Source: Meira nashicola (taxonomy: Eukaryota; Basidiomycota; Exobasidiomycetes; Exobasidiales; Brachybasidiaceae). From it: 64,000 nt of DNA. Location of the stretch: NCBI GenBank assembly GCA_001600355.1, contig BCJU01000003.1, positions 2,174,519 to 2,238,518 of the forward strand, given 5' to 3'. Positions within the stretch are counted from its first letter, which is position 1; each line of letters starts with the position of its first letter. The position numbers were made by a program, and so were the translations under genes. Positions 1 to 10,755 of this stretch are shown here, one piece after another. Under the pieces are notes generated by a model. That model saw nothing but the letters and a program-made list of their open reading frames with translations. It was not told where the DNA came from and made no database searches.

Positions 1-311
1 ATGGCATACATTCTTGTGTCATCTTCTATTCGAACTTTCTGCATCAACATCGTTACGTTGAGATAAAAGAGCATCATAGAATAGAGTACATTGAACATCC
101 TCGAAGATGAAATGAGATGCTGAAGAGGTGCGAGGAGCAGTTATTATTTAACGCGTGTCAAGATACGCGTTAAATACATGGGTCAAGCAACACTTTTTTT
201 TAATAAAGTTTAAATGTGTGAATTCTTTCAATTCTTCCAAATTATCAAATACATCATCCTGGTCACTCTCGAAACAGCAATTCGATCGTTTAGGGTTACA
301 GTCGGACAGAG
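1..311. other. Left-edge intergenic region and importin-9 leader
   Basis: I see no convincing gene in this stretch. It is AT-rich and ends in the 5' leader of the importin gene that starts at 312. The short open frames here start at non-ATG codons or overlap the importin start, and I do not regard them as genes. Confidence 0.5.
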
Positions 312-3300
312 ATGGAGGAGCAACTCATTGCCGCTTTTCGTGGCACTTTAGAGCCAAATGTAGAAACGATTAAAGCAGCTGAAAAGCATCTTCGAGAAGT
401 GTTGCATCCTTTACCTTCAGCTGGAATGGCATTGATCAAGATCATATTTGCAAATGATGGTTCACTTCCAATTTCAATCAGACAAGCAGCTGCTGTAAAT
501 TTAAGTAAATGGATCAAAGAAAGATGGAGTCCATTCTTTGCGGAATTTGAAGGATTTCAAGAACGAATAGGTGATAAAGTCGAAACTGTAGCTTTACCGG
601 TTGAACAGAAACCGCCTATTCGAGAAGCACTTTTGAGTGGACTCGCTCTTCAAGAAACTAAACTTAGAGGACCTATTCTGAAAGCTTTGATCAGTATTGC
701 ATCTTGTGATTGGCCGGATGAATTTCCTGACCTATTACCAAAAGTTCAATCTTTGTTACAAGCACAAGGTCAAGGAAGGGAAAGTAATTATGCCGTCGAA
801 AGCGCATTGGCTTTCTTGGATGAATGGTTTTATTCTTCAATGGACGAAACAGGCTTGATGTCTATCACTAGGGAGCTATTCCCTGATTTGGAACGTATTC
901 TGAGCAATCAAGACGTATACTCTGCTCAGATTCGTTGTCATTGCGTCAGCATTCTAAATCAAACACTAGAGACCTTATGGATGGTCAAGGAACAATATCC
1001 AGATGCAGCAAAAACTGTCGCTCAGGATTTGTTACCAAAATGGTTAAGTCATTTAGAAAGTATCCTCAGATCGGATCCATCACAAATCATTGCAGCTTTC
1101 AATCAAGGTAGCAATGGCACTTTTCCTCAAAGAGCAGGAGAGGAATTGGCTTTGCAATCACAAGCATGGCAAACTCTCATCACTGCTACTCACTTTGGAT
1201 CTCATTTCAAGCCACGTCTAATAGCATTACAAACGCAAGCTCTGTCAAGTCTCACATCCTTACAAGGTCCTTTTCAACATTATCATATTTCAGCTGCAGA
1301 TGATATAGAGGGTACTAAAGATTTGACATTTTTTGCTACTCCATCAAACCTTGCCGCAAAGATAATTGACTTTTTTGGTGTTGTTCTACAGAAGAGCAAA
1401 GATACCTCAAATTTGGATGTGCTAAACACTTTCATTCCTCTTTTATGTTCGTACTCTCGCATCACTACTGGAGAAGAAGAAGAATGGCTGGCGAATGTAT
1501 CCGAATTTGTGGCTGCAGGTGAAGATGATGAATTAGGTGCACTCAATAATTCTACTCGAGGCAGATGTGCAGATATTTTAGGAGATCTGATGATGAGTAA
1601 GCCTAACGAGGTCGCAGTTTCTTTGCAAAACACTGTTCAATTATCACACAACAAAGGTCAAGATTTACAAAATGCAGGACAACCATCTTGGTGGAAAGAA
1701 GAGGAGGCTTGTCTAGCTTTGATTGGCGGAGTGGCTGAATATATCGTTGAACAGATTGAAGAAGCCAAAAAAACTAGCCAAAAGCCTACGTTTGACGTTG
1801 AAGGTGTCTTTGGTTCGAGTGTTATGCCTTATATTGCAAAAGGTACGCCACACTTTTTATATGGAAGATGTTTTGTTTTTGCATCACAATTTGCAGGCAT
1901 CCTACCAACACATCTTGCTACTAGCTTCTTGGAAGCAGCTGTTAACGTAATGGAAGATACTACTTCAGAAGATGAAGATGCTGATGCGATTACAAAGTTA
2001 TCAGCAGTACGTTGCGTGAAGAACTTTCATAGACATTTAGATGATGATGTCGTTCAACCTTATACTGCTCGAATTTTGGCAAGATTGGCACCCTTACTTC
2101 TCAATGCAAGTGAAGATGTATTGATCTTGATTATCGAAACTTTACAAGCGGTCGCTGTTCAACGTCAAGCCAATTCTGGGGCTAATATACCCGCACATTT
2201 ATACGGAGAAATGTCGCAAGCAGCCATAAAAGCATGGGCAAAAGAAGCTATGGATCGTGTTTTACAATCCGCCATTGAGGACTTATTGGAAGCATTTGTT
2301 GGACAACCATCAAATGAAGCAGTCTTGAGTACAATACAAGCTTCTATACCCCTAATTGCTGACTTATTGCGTAATGAAGTGCAACTTACGGCTGACTCGG
2401 CGAAAAATCGATCAGGTATCATGGCTGAAGGAGCATTAGATTTTGCTGTTGCTTTGGTTCGTGGGGCGAAGAAAGATACTTTAGCTCAATCGGATATCGT
2501 CAATTCTTTTTTCCCTACCTTATTTGCAACTATTGAACAGATCGAGGATAGAGAAGTGTACGGTAGTGCTGCTACTGTTCTATCTACAATCATTTCAAAG
2601 ATTCCAGAACAGAGTCTGTCTTGGCAAATGAATGGTATTTCAGCCGTACAACTGATTCTTACGCTCGTGTCAAAGATGATCTCACCATATGACAGCTCAG
2701 AAAGTGGTGGTTTAGCTGTTGGAGATTTATTATCGACACTTTTACGCAAACAACCCCAAAGTGTTTCGAACGAACTTCCAAGTTTATGTCAAGCATTAGT
2801 AACAAGATTGGCAACTTCTTCCAGTACATCTCTCGTACAATCTTTGGTGATTCCTTTGGCATTTTTGATGAAGGATCATTTAGAAACTGTTTTAGGACTT
2901 TTGTTGCCATACAGTATTGCTGATGCTGATGGAACACAGAGACCTTCTTTGGAGATCTTGGCAAGGAAATGGGTTGATTTTGCTGCCAATATCCAAGGCT
3001 TTTGGCATAGTCGGGTAAGCACGATCGGACTTTGTGGCTTATTTAAAGCTAGAACTACGTTACCCGGTGTTGCGGAACAATTGGATCATATCAATGTTGA
3101 CGGGGATTTATTACCAGATGATGTAAATATTATCAAAACAAGATCAAGGGCAAAGATGATGCCTGACAAATTCACACAAGTCCCAATTCCAGCCAAAATT
3201 ATCAAGGTATTAATTGGAGAATTCCGTCAAGCAACTGACGGTCCACCAAAATCATCAGCTGAAGAAGAAAGAGAAGCTTTATCGGATGACGAGAATGAAG

Positions 3301-3657
3301 ATTGGGATGACGACGAATGGGATACTGGAACGGTAAAAGAGGGTGGTGGGCAAAAAAGACAGGATTTCTTGTCAGACCTGTTGGGAGAAGATCTTAATGA
3401 TGATTTAGATGCACTTTTACGCGAACATGATAAAGAACAATATGGCGATGATCCTATTTGGAGTATGAATTTTAGAGTGAGTATTGGTAAGGGAATCAAA
3501 AGAGTGTAGTGTTATACTGACATCCGCTCCCATTATATAATAGACCTACCTTATCGAATTCTTTCGCGAAGTCGGCAGCAATAATGACATGGCTTCAGCT
3601 TTGGCTCCCTATCTCAACGCTGATGAGCTCAATATCTTACGTAACATTATCGGCTAA
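312..3657 (+). CDS. KAP114: Importin-9 / Kap114-type karyopherin, two exons
   Basis: This is a nuclear import receptor of the importin-beta family, which in yeast and animals carries histones and TBP into the nucleus. Exon 1 is 312-3476, the intron is 3477-3543 (67 bp, GTGAGT..TAG with a CTGAC branch-like site), and exon 2 is 3544-3657, giving about 1092 residues, close to the family's roughly 1000-1050. Residues near 20-100 form the importin N-terminal domain, and the rest is helical-repeat-like. An acidic stretch rich in D, E and W lies near residues 990-1010, as in importin-9. Reading through the intron would end the protein at 3509 with an unrelated tail. Splicing instead adds a segment beginning TYLIEFF and ending ILRNIIG, which matches the conserved importin-9 C terminus (YLTDFL...RRVLQTIGI-like). 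It converges on the dynamitin gene, with about 70 bp between stop codons. The family call is firm. The choice of Kap114/importin-9 rather than importin-7/8 rests on the acidic loop and C terminus. Confidence 0.88.
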
Positions 3658-3728
3658 TTAAAATTATAGGAACACAGGTGTGTTATAGGTATTATTTTGT
3701 ATAAATGACATTATGGCAAAAGCCTCAT

Positions 3729-5213
3729 TCATTTGAGATTACTCATCCTCTTCGTGATTGATTCTATACGCTCTTCTACGATGACTAAATTATCTTTTGT
3801 TCTTTGTTCATTCTCTACTAAGCTTGATTGTAGATTGCCAAGCATTTGCTTCAATTCTTGTGATTGAGTATTGGAAGATTTCAGTATTCCTTGCAATGCT
3901 TCAACATCATGTGCAAAATTGGCACTGCTTGCATGCAATGATGAGAGTGATTGTAATCGTGAAAGTAAAGTCGGTACGATGGGTAACATGGAATCTACTC
4001 TTGACAAGATGGGAAGAACGGTATCTAGCTTCTTTAGCGTCTCAGGTGCCAGATTGATTGTCGAAGATCCTTCGCTCTTGCCGTTCTCCATACCCTCTCC
4101 ACGAGTTACATCTCCTTCTTCGCCAGAGATCATAAGTTTTCTTCTTGCTTCATGTACTCGTTCCAATTCGGATACCAACACTTTGATTCGTCTACTAATA
4201 CCATCCAAATGTCGCGGTTGGGTTAGCAATGTCAAAAGATGTTCAATTCGCGCCAGAGATGGTAAAAGTGGCCTAGGAAGAGCTTGTTCTTCGCTTTGCA
4301 ATGCATCCTGAATACCAATCAATGATTCTAGGCCCGCTAAACGATGATCTAGATCGGACAATTTCACCATCTGGCTGGCGGAAACTCCTTCATCCTGACC
4401 CACTTCTCGTTTGACATCTGTCCCTTCTTGAGTTGTGGTTTCGTTTGATTTTGACGCAATGCTCAGCTGTTGAAGTAACTTTCTTGTCTCTGCCTGTAGT
4501 TTGATTGCATCGCTCTGCTGATCACTTTGACGTATTGCACCACTTTCATTTAGTCCAGCTAATTGTTGGCGTAATGCCTTTAGCTGAGGTAGCAGATCCT
4601 CATGAGAATCTTTTTGTGTGACTTCAACCTCAGGCTGTGATTGATCTACTTTCTCACTTTGAACTTCTTTCTCTAATTCTTCCAGTTCAAATCGAAGACG
4701 TCGGAATCGATCAAGAGAAGATTCTTTCTCTCCTACTTGACGCCAAGATGTCTCCTCTTGTTCGCTATCTTGTTGTGCTCTGTACCCAGAACCACTTCCC
4801 AAAGAGTATGTAGTTGTTTCAAACGTAGCAGCAGTACGGGGATAATAATCTGCCTTCTTTTTACGTCGATGAATGGAAGATGAAAAATCAACACCTTTTG
4901 ACTCTACTCCAGTAGCATCACGAAACCTTTTAGCAGCCTCTTCTGCGTTTAAATGTGTTTTTATGATATCTCCTTTATTTTGATGTATTTCGTTTGCAGC
5001 TTTATCAGATTGACCAATCTTTCGATTTCTACGATTGCCGTCATTATCACCATATTCACCTTCATCAGATGCACTATCACTATCGCTCGTACCATACCTT
5101 CTTTCGTTCGTTAAGCCTCGTGCTTTGCTTTTGGGCGATGGCGAATGTGTTTCGTATACATCCGGAGAATCGAAATCAACGCCTTCTAAACCGGCAAATT
5201 TACTAGAAGACAT
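3729..5213 (-). CDS. Dynactin subunit 2 (dynamitin, p50)
   Basis: Dynamitin is the p50 shoulder subunit of dynactin, the activator of cytoplasmic dynein. The N terminus KFAGLEGVDFDSPDVYET resembles the conserved dynamitin start (KYADLPGI...PDVYET), which binds the Arp1 filament in known homologues. The rest of the 494-residue protein is charged and coiled-coil rich. It has a leucine- and glutamate-rich helix around residues 160-240 and further helical segments near 280-370 and 430-490, as expected for the family. A polar, low-complexity region covers about residues 25-80. The ATG at 5211-5213 is the first in frame and begins the conserved motif. The stop faces the importin gene. The length is slightly above animal p50 (about 400). 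I see no intron. Confidence 0.85.
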   Translation of the reverse strand: MSSSKFAGLEGVDFDSPDVYETHSPSPKSKARGLTNERRYGTSDSDSASDEGEYGDNDGNRRNRKIGQSDKAANEIHQNKGDIIKTHLNAEEAAKRFRDATGVESKGVDFSSSIHRRKKKADYYPRTAATFETTTYSLGSGSGYRAQQDSEQEETSWRQVGEKESSLDRFRRLRFELEELEKEVQSEKVDQSQPEVEVTQKDSHEDLLPQLKALRQQLAGLNESGAIRQSDQQSDAIKLQAETRKLLQQLSIASKSNETTTQEGTDVKREVGQDEGVSASQMVKLSDLDHRLAGLESLIGIQDALQSEEQALPRPLLPSLARIEHLLTLLTQPRHLDGISRRIKVLVSELERVHEARRKLMISGEEGDVTRGEGMENGKSEGSSTINLAPETLKKLDTVLPILSRVDSMLPIVPTLLSRLQSLSSLHASSANFAHDVEALQGILKSSNTQSQELKQMLGNLQSSLVENEQRTKDNLVIVEERIESITKRMSNLK

Positions 5214-5383
5214 TTTGAGTACCGGATTTGATGGAAGGTGAAGAAGAACATCAAGATTGATATTGTGATATTCAAACCAACACTTTAATCAGCTTGTCTT
5301 ACTTCACGCGTAGGCGCGCTGCTCTTGCTCTAGGGCGAAGCACAAATGTATTAACGCACACCCTGCATGCATTGACCTCTCTC

Positions 5384-5390
5384 TATAAAG
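5384..5390 (+). promoter_or_regulatory. TATA-like box upstream of TMS1
   Basis: The sequence TATAAAG lies about 85 bp before the TMS1 ATG, in a short divergent promoter shared with the dynamitin gene. A role is inferred from sequence and position only. Confidence 0.35.
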
Positions 5391-5475
5391 AAAAAGGTGG
5401 CAAGCTACATTTTATCCTTACTCATACCATCACCAATTCACTCCTAATCTTTGAAAAGCGCAAAACCTTTTCATA

Positions 5476-7026
5476 ATGGGCGCCGCACTTTCCATCCCGT
5501 TCTTGGGTGGAGGCTTGATCTCCTCCTTGGTGGGATCCTGTTTGACAGGTTTAGCATTCTTTTGCACTTCTACTGCTGCATCTGCATTTTTCAAATCATG
5601 CAATTGTCAATCAAGCATAGCAACCCGTGTTGGATTTTGTCTAATCTTTTGTCTGGATGCTTTAGTAGCATGGCTCAGTCTTACAAGGTTTGCAATGAAC
5701 AAGATCGAAGATTGGAGTTATCAATATCTCAAATTGGACTGTAAAGATAAAGATCGTTGTTATGGTGTTTTAGCCGTTCATCGTATCACTTTTGCTTTAA
5801 CGCTCTTCCATTTCATCCTTGGTATGCTACTTATCGGTGTAAAAGATACTCGTACAAAGAGAGCCGCAATTCAAAACGGATGGTGGGGACCAAAGGTATT
5901 GGCTTGGATATTATTGACAGTCTTGATGTTCTTCATTCCTAACGGATTCTTTGTCGTTTGGGCAAATTATTTCGCTTTAATATTAGCTTCGGTTTTCATC
6001 GTTCTTGGTTTGGTACTTTTGGTCGATTTCGCTCATACATGGTCAGAAACATGTTTGGATAAATGGGAAGAAACAGAATCATCTTTCTGGAAATACACTC
6101 TTATCGGTAGTACGTTGGGAATGTATGCCACAATGGCTACTGTTACCGGCTTATTGTACGGCTACTTCTCTGGTTCAGGTTGTGGACTCAATACGTTCTT
6201 TATCACGTTCAATTTGCTCTTATGTCTCCTTATTACTGCACTCTGCATTAGCCCGCAAGTGCAAGAAGCCAATCCTCGAAGTGGCTTAGCACAAAGCAGT
6301 ATGGTTTCAGCTTATTGCACTTATTTGATCACAAGCGCATTGATGAATAGGAACAACGAACATTGCAATCCAATCCAACGTAATCAAGGTAGTGGAGCAA
6401 AGACAACGACTGTTGTTATTGGTGCTTGTTTCACTTTCTTGGCTATCGCCTATTCTACCAGTCGTGCGGCAACTCAATCGAAAGCATTAGTGGGAAAGAA
6501 ACGAGCAGAGGCAAACAGAAGAAGTGGAGCAGCGAACGGATACGGACCGTTGGCTACGCATGCAGGAACGAGCGAAGAAGAAGGATCGGTTACAACCCAA
6601 CAACCAACACGCAAAGAAGACCTTCGAATTCAAGCTTTACGTGCTGCTGTGGAAGCGGGAAGTTTACCAGCGTCAGCATTGGACGATAGCGATGATGAAG
6701 ATGATGACGATGTCGGAAGTTTCGTTGCTGGTGGAGGAGATGAAGCTGATGATGAAAGAAATGGAACGCGATACAATTATAGCTTCTTCCATTTCATCTT
6801 TGCCATTGCTGCTTGTTATACGGCAATGTTGTTGACCGATTGGAAATTTGTCAAATTAGGAGGTCCATCACCTGATCCAGTCGAGAATGGTGCACCGATT
6901 GTTTACATCGGTAGAAGTGCAGCAGCCATGTGGATGAGAGTTGTGAGCAGTTGGTTGTGCATTGCTATATATTCTTGGAGTTTGGTAGCTCCCGTCATCA
7001 TGCCGGATCGATTTGGCGATTATTGA
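5476..7026 (+). CDS. TMS1: TMS1/Serinc family multipass membrane protein
   Basis: This is a member of the serine incorporator (Serinc/TMS1/TDE1) family, polytopic membrane proteins linked to lipid scrambling and serine-lipid metabolism; the exact role in fungi is unsettled. The 516 residues start with the family's glycine-, alanine- and cysteine-rich N terminus, including FKSCNCQSSIATR. About ten hydrophobic helices follow, among them segments near residues 30-60, 95-120, 140-190, 210-275 and 315-330, with a final pair at about 435-455 and 485-505. A long polar, acidic loop (about 345-430, with a run of D and E) sits before the last two helices, as in other fungal members. The C terminus (VAPVIMPDRFGDY) is typical. 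The ATG at 5476 immediately precedes the conserved start. Single exon. Confidence 0.9.
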   Translation: MGAALSIPFLGGGLISSLVGSCLTGLAFFCTSTAASAFFKSCNCQSSIATRVGFCLIFCLDALVAWLSLTRFAMNKIEDWSYQYLKLDCKDKDRCYGVLAVHRITFALTLFHFILGMLLIGVKDTRTKRAAIQNGWWGPKVLAWILLTVLMFFIPNGFFVVWANYFALILASVFIVLGLVLLVDFAHTWSETCLDKWEETESSFWKYTLIGSTLGMYATMATVTGLLYGYFSGSGCGLNTFFITFNLLLCLLITALCISPQVQEANPRSGLAQSSMVSAYCTYLITSALMNRNNEHCNPIQRNQGSGAKTTTVVIGACFTFLAIAYSTSRAATQSKALVGKKRAEANRRSGAANGYGPLATHAGTSEEEGSVTTQQPTRKEDLRIQALRAAVEAGSLPASALDDSDDEDDDDVGSFVAGGGDEADDERNGTRYNYSFFHFIFAIAACYTAMLLTDWKFVKLGGPSPDPVENGAPIVYIGRSAAAMWMRVVSSWLCIAIYSWSLVAPVIMPDRFGDY

Positions 7027-7422
7027 TTTATTTTTTTGACTTTGTATTTTTATCGCTTCTTCTAATCCTTTTTCGTAATGCACACTAGTAACGAATACTT
7101 CTGCTGATTTCAATCGCATGAATCAGGTACCAGGCTTCTTGCCCATCTGAATTTCTTAAACATTTCTCGCGTATTTTTAGCTCAAAAATTAATTAATGTC
7201 TTTTGGGACGTGTAGCCAGGAACCTTAGCAGTTTCTCATTGTGAACGTGGTGGAGGCTTTTGTGCCTACCCTTGTCCTCTGAGCGAGAGAATTCGACAAC
7301 CCCCCACGCCAATTGAGAAATGTTACCGATATAGTGGCACGGACTTCAAGTGCATACAAAGTCAAAAATCCCTTAATCATTATTCATTCTCATCCTTCAT
7401 CATCTCAAAAAGGGGTAGAAAT
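7027..7422. other. Intergenic region between TMS1 and the glyoxalase-like gene
   Basis: It holds the TMS1 3' UTR and the promoter and leader of the next gene, with a pyrimidine-rich stretch just before the ATG at 7423. I see no further gene or RNA. Confidence 0.5.
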
Positions 7423-8436
7423 ATGATGGGCTTATTCAAACGTAAAGGACAATCAGGACGCACGAGTCCATCGGCAAGCGGCGTACTGGGGGGATCAAGT
7501 CAACAATCGCCCAAAGAACAAACCTCATCACCTGCATATAAAGAAGGAGCAGAAGGAAGTGGTACATTTCCCGATCTCAGTTTAGCAGCGATGATTGAAG
7601 CGGGAAAAAAGCAATTATTAGCACAAAATGGAACGAGTCCTAGAAATGCAATTCCACCCCAACAACAAAGAAGGGAAACATCAACAGGCGAAGGAACTTC
7701 TCGAAGTGGTAGTGCAGGGCTAGGATATGGATTTCATTCTTCAGCTTTACAAATTAAAGATGCTGAAAAGAGCCTGCAATTCTATCAAGAGATTTTAGGT
7801 ATGGAGTTGATTAAACACACAGAAGCTGAAGGAGAGTACTCGATGTACTTTCTTAGCTTCCCAAATCTTGCATCACGATCAGAAATGGGTACAAGAAGAG
7901 ATAGCGGAATGCTAGATGAAGACATCTTTTTTGGGTCACGACAAGGCATGCTACAACTCATTCATGTACATGGATCGGAAAATGATGCTTCTTTCAAAAT
8001 AAGTAATGAAGGACCGGGCTTTACGCATTTTTCCGTTTCAGTCCCTGATGTTGAGCAAGCGAAAAATCGAATGGAATCTCTCGGAGTGACGATTGTAGAA
8101 GATGGGAGTAATGCAAGAGGATTTGCAGCTGTTGCAGATCCTGATGGATATCATATTCAATTAATTTCACAAACACAAGGAAAGGATGATCGATTACGCG
8201 AACAATTAGCACAATTGATGAGCGAACCAATTTCGAATATTAATCACATTAATGCATTTCCATCATCAACTACCAAATCAACTTCTACAACATTTCTACA
8301 ATTAGGCACAAGTCCAACAGCACAATCAACTTTTTTTGCCCAAGCAATTCAAGAACAATATGAACGAAATCAGATAGCGGAAAAGTTGAGAAATGCAAGA
8401 GGAGGTAGTCCTGTAAGCCCTTCTAGTCCACTATGA
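7423..8436 (+). CDS. Glyoxalase-I-like protein with altered metal site
   Basis: The central region (about residues 103-250) has the glyoxalase I (lactoylglutathione lyase) fold signature: KDAEKSLQFYQEILGMELI, then YSMYFLSFPN, GFTHFSVSVPDV and DPDGYHIQLI. In active enzymes the metal is bound by Gln or His, Glu, His and Glu. By eye these positions read S106 (with H105 next to it), Q178, H202 and Q246, so only the third is clearly kept. Q246 replaces the glutamate that acts as catalytic base in human GLO1. Long polar extensions flank the domain: about 100 residues before it and about 85 Ser/Thr/Gln-rich residues after it. The fungal enzyme usually has two domains in about 320 residues; this 337-residue protein has one. 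It may be a non-catalytic or re-purposed vicinal-oxygen-chelate protein. Fold assignment is firm; activity is doubtful. Confidence 0.75.
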   Translation: MMGLFKRKGQSGRTSPSASGVLGGSSQQSPKEQTSSPAYKEGAEGSGTFPDLSLAAMIEAGKKQLLAQNGTSPRNAIPPQQQRRETSTGEGTSRSGSAGLGYGFHSSALQIKDAEKSLQFYQEILGMELIKHTEAEGEYSMYFLSFPNLASRSEMGTRRDSGMLDEDIFFGSRQGMLQLIHVHGSENDASFKISNEGPGFTHFSVSVPDVEQAKNRMESLGVTIVEDGSNARGFAAVADPDGYHIQLISQTQGKDDRLREQLAQLMSEPISNINHINAFPSSTTKSTSTTFLQLGTSPTAQSTFFAQAIQEQYERNQIAEKLRNARGGSPVSPSSPL

Positions 8437-8685
8437 ACATGTGTAAATACAATGCATTTATCGTTGCAAGCATTAAGCATTCATTTCTTGATTGTCTGCT
8501 ACTTTTAGGCTGCAGTGTTATATTTTGTGCGTGGAGCGCTAGCTTCGAGCGGGCTAGATACATGCAGCATTCATAGATAAAAGCCACTTGCTGAGCATAC
8601 ATTGTTTGTCGTGCGACAACAAACAATTGAGAATTTGAGTAGGATCACTTACCTGCTTACTTCCTTCATCATTCAATTCGAAAAA

Positions 8686-9997
8686 ATGTCATCTACTGAA
8701 AAGGTGACTCTATATACCCAATGTCATTGTAGAAGGCAGACGTTCGAATTTGAAATACGTTTGGATCAATTCCCAATACGAACGGAAATTTGTCATTGTG
8801 ATGATTGTAGAAAGGTAACTGGATTACTTGCAAATGACTTTTTAATGTTAGGAGAAATATTGGAAAAAGATCTTTTTGATCCTAAAAATCCACCAAAAGG
8901 ATTACGATCATTTACGCCACTTCGAGTAACTTGGTGGTTTTGCGATGAATGCGGTTGTCATCTGGTTCAACATAGTGAAAGGAAAGAAGAAGAAGTTAAA
9001 AATGCAAAAGAAAAAGGACTAAAAGCAAAATATAATTGGTATGCATTTAGTGGAGTCACTTACCCTGACAGATTAACAAACGGAGATCGTGTTTGGGAAA
9101 GAAGGAAACATAGTTGGGTAAGACCTGGTAGAGATTTAGGTGGTTTGGCAAGATTTATGCCAGATGGTTTACCTAGATATGCTGGTACAGATAATTCAAG
9201 TTTGATCCCTTATTCGGATACATTTGATGAGGATAGGCCAGAATATCAACCAACACAAGAAGAGCAAAAAGCAATTCAAGATGCAATCAAATCGGATAGA
9301 TTACCTCTACGTTGTGTATGCGGATATGTGAAACTTTCTATTAAAAGGCCGATCGAGATAGGATGTAACGAAAACATGAAGAGATTACGTAGTCCAGATG
9401 AGCAAAAATGGCAATTTAAAATTTGTACATGTAATTCATGTCGAACTACTAGTGGATTTGAAGGTGGAACAGGATTATTCTTTCCTTCACTTGATCATAT
9501 AGAAAGGCTGAATAAAGACGAAAACGCTCCGGAACCGATTGGATATAATGATGAAAAGTTAAAAGGCGATCCACAAAAACCTAATACCGTCGGTTTGGCA
9601 ACGTATTACTCGTCCGAAAATAATGCTAGGCGTTTTTGTCCAAATTGTGGGGCAAGTGTTTGGATCGATTTCAAAGATATGGGCACAGCGGTTGCTTCTG
9701 TATATATGGGTTTATTGGATATTCCTGTGAGTCTAGCTTTCATCTCATGATATTTAGCCGACTTATTTTATTATCAAATCTACTCTTATTTTCTTTCTTT
9801 TTTTCCAGCTCCGAGCCGCTTTTTCGTCATGGCTCTTTCCTGCGTCTTCTTTGAAATTTTTACAATATTGTCGTGATCGAGATTTAGCTGAAATTCTTCG
9901 AAAAGGCTTTTGTCCTGAAGGTGATTGTTCATTAACCGATCAACAAAAATCAATGGTAAATAGCTATAAAGGTGAATTACAACTTAATAACTTATAA
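8686..9997 (+). CDS. Two-domain GFA/CENP-V-type zinc protein, two exons
   Basis: The protein carries two copies of the glutathione-dependent formaldehyde-activating enzyme (GFA, CENP-V) zinc fold. Domain 1 has CHC near the start, CHCDDC and later FCDECG. Domain 2 has RCVCG, CTCNSC and FCPNCG. Each set supplies the paired cysteines expected to bind zinc. Exon 1 is 8686-9726, the intron is 9727-9808 (82 bp, GTGAGT..CCAG after a T-rich tract), and exon 2 is 9809-9997, giving about 409 residues. Without splicing the frame stops at 9750. The spliced tail (starting LRAAFSSWLFPAS) continues the frame for 62 residues. I chose the ATG at 8686 because the in-frame sequence before it lacks an ATG. It lies 250 bp downstream of the glyoxalase-like gene on the same strand. 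Substrate is unknown; many GFA proteins do not act on formaldehyde. Confidence 0.82.
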
Positions 9998-10755
9998 ACG
10001 GAGCTCATCTTGGCATCGTCTGAGTTGATCAAGTTTACGTAGTATTCTTCATAAATGAGCGCAATGATGACATATCTTAATAATTTGAATTTATTTCGTC
10101 TCTCGTACGTAATCTTTGTTGATCGTTCGTAAACAAAAGATGATTGATAGGTGACGTTCTTCTTTTCGCATTCGCAAACGGAATTTCATGACAAACTCCG
10201 ACGCTAATTGTGCGGGGTGGAAATAGTATTCCTAAAGCCGATAAGGGCTGTGCAAAAAAAGTATGCAGACTAATAAAGCGTGCCTTAGCTGAGTTGACGG
10301 CCCTTAAAATGCAAAATAAATGCGCCGAAATGAAAGTGGTGTGCATATGTACGTAACTAAAATAATTTCATTATAAAAGAACGTTTTTTTTTTTAAGAAA
10401 AAGAAGACACTGCCACAAGAATTGTCAAAAGTGAGAAACCCCTTTCATTTCTCACCATCACAATTTAATTTAGACCTTAATCGACATCCTTCTGATTGAT
10501 CACACGTCCGCTATTCGACCGGCAATCGTGTTCACATTCTGCCAAGTGCTAATAAAAGGAGGGCGGGCGTAGGTCGCGCGTACCTCAATTTATCAATATT
10601 TCTTGACATTATTCTCGTTTTTTTTGATCGGGCTCCGAAAGCACGTCTTTGCGTCATAAAAAAACAACACCTTCTTCATTTTCTCTCATTATTGATCACA
10701 AGGAAACCTTTCACGCCACCATAACATCTTTTGCATAAGGATTCGTATCATCATC
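9998..10755. other. Intergenic region before the small unknown gene
   Basis: It contains a poly-T/A tract near 10384-10400 and pyrimidine-rich leader sequence before 10756. Open frames here, such as one at 10077-10346 on the minus strand, show no recognisable protein features. I see no RNA gene. Confidence 0.45.

Noticed and set aside
3477..3509. Unspliced C terminus of the importin gene
   Set aside because: Good GT and AG sites with a branch-like CTGAC, and a conserved spliced ending, show this is intron sequence.
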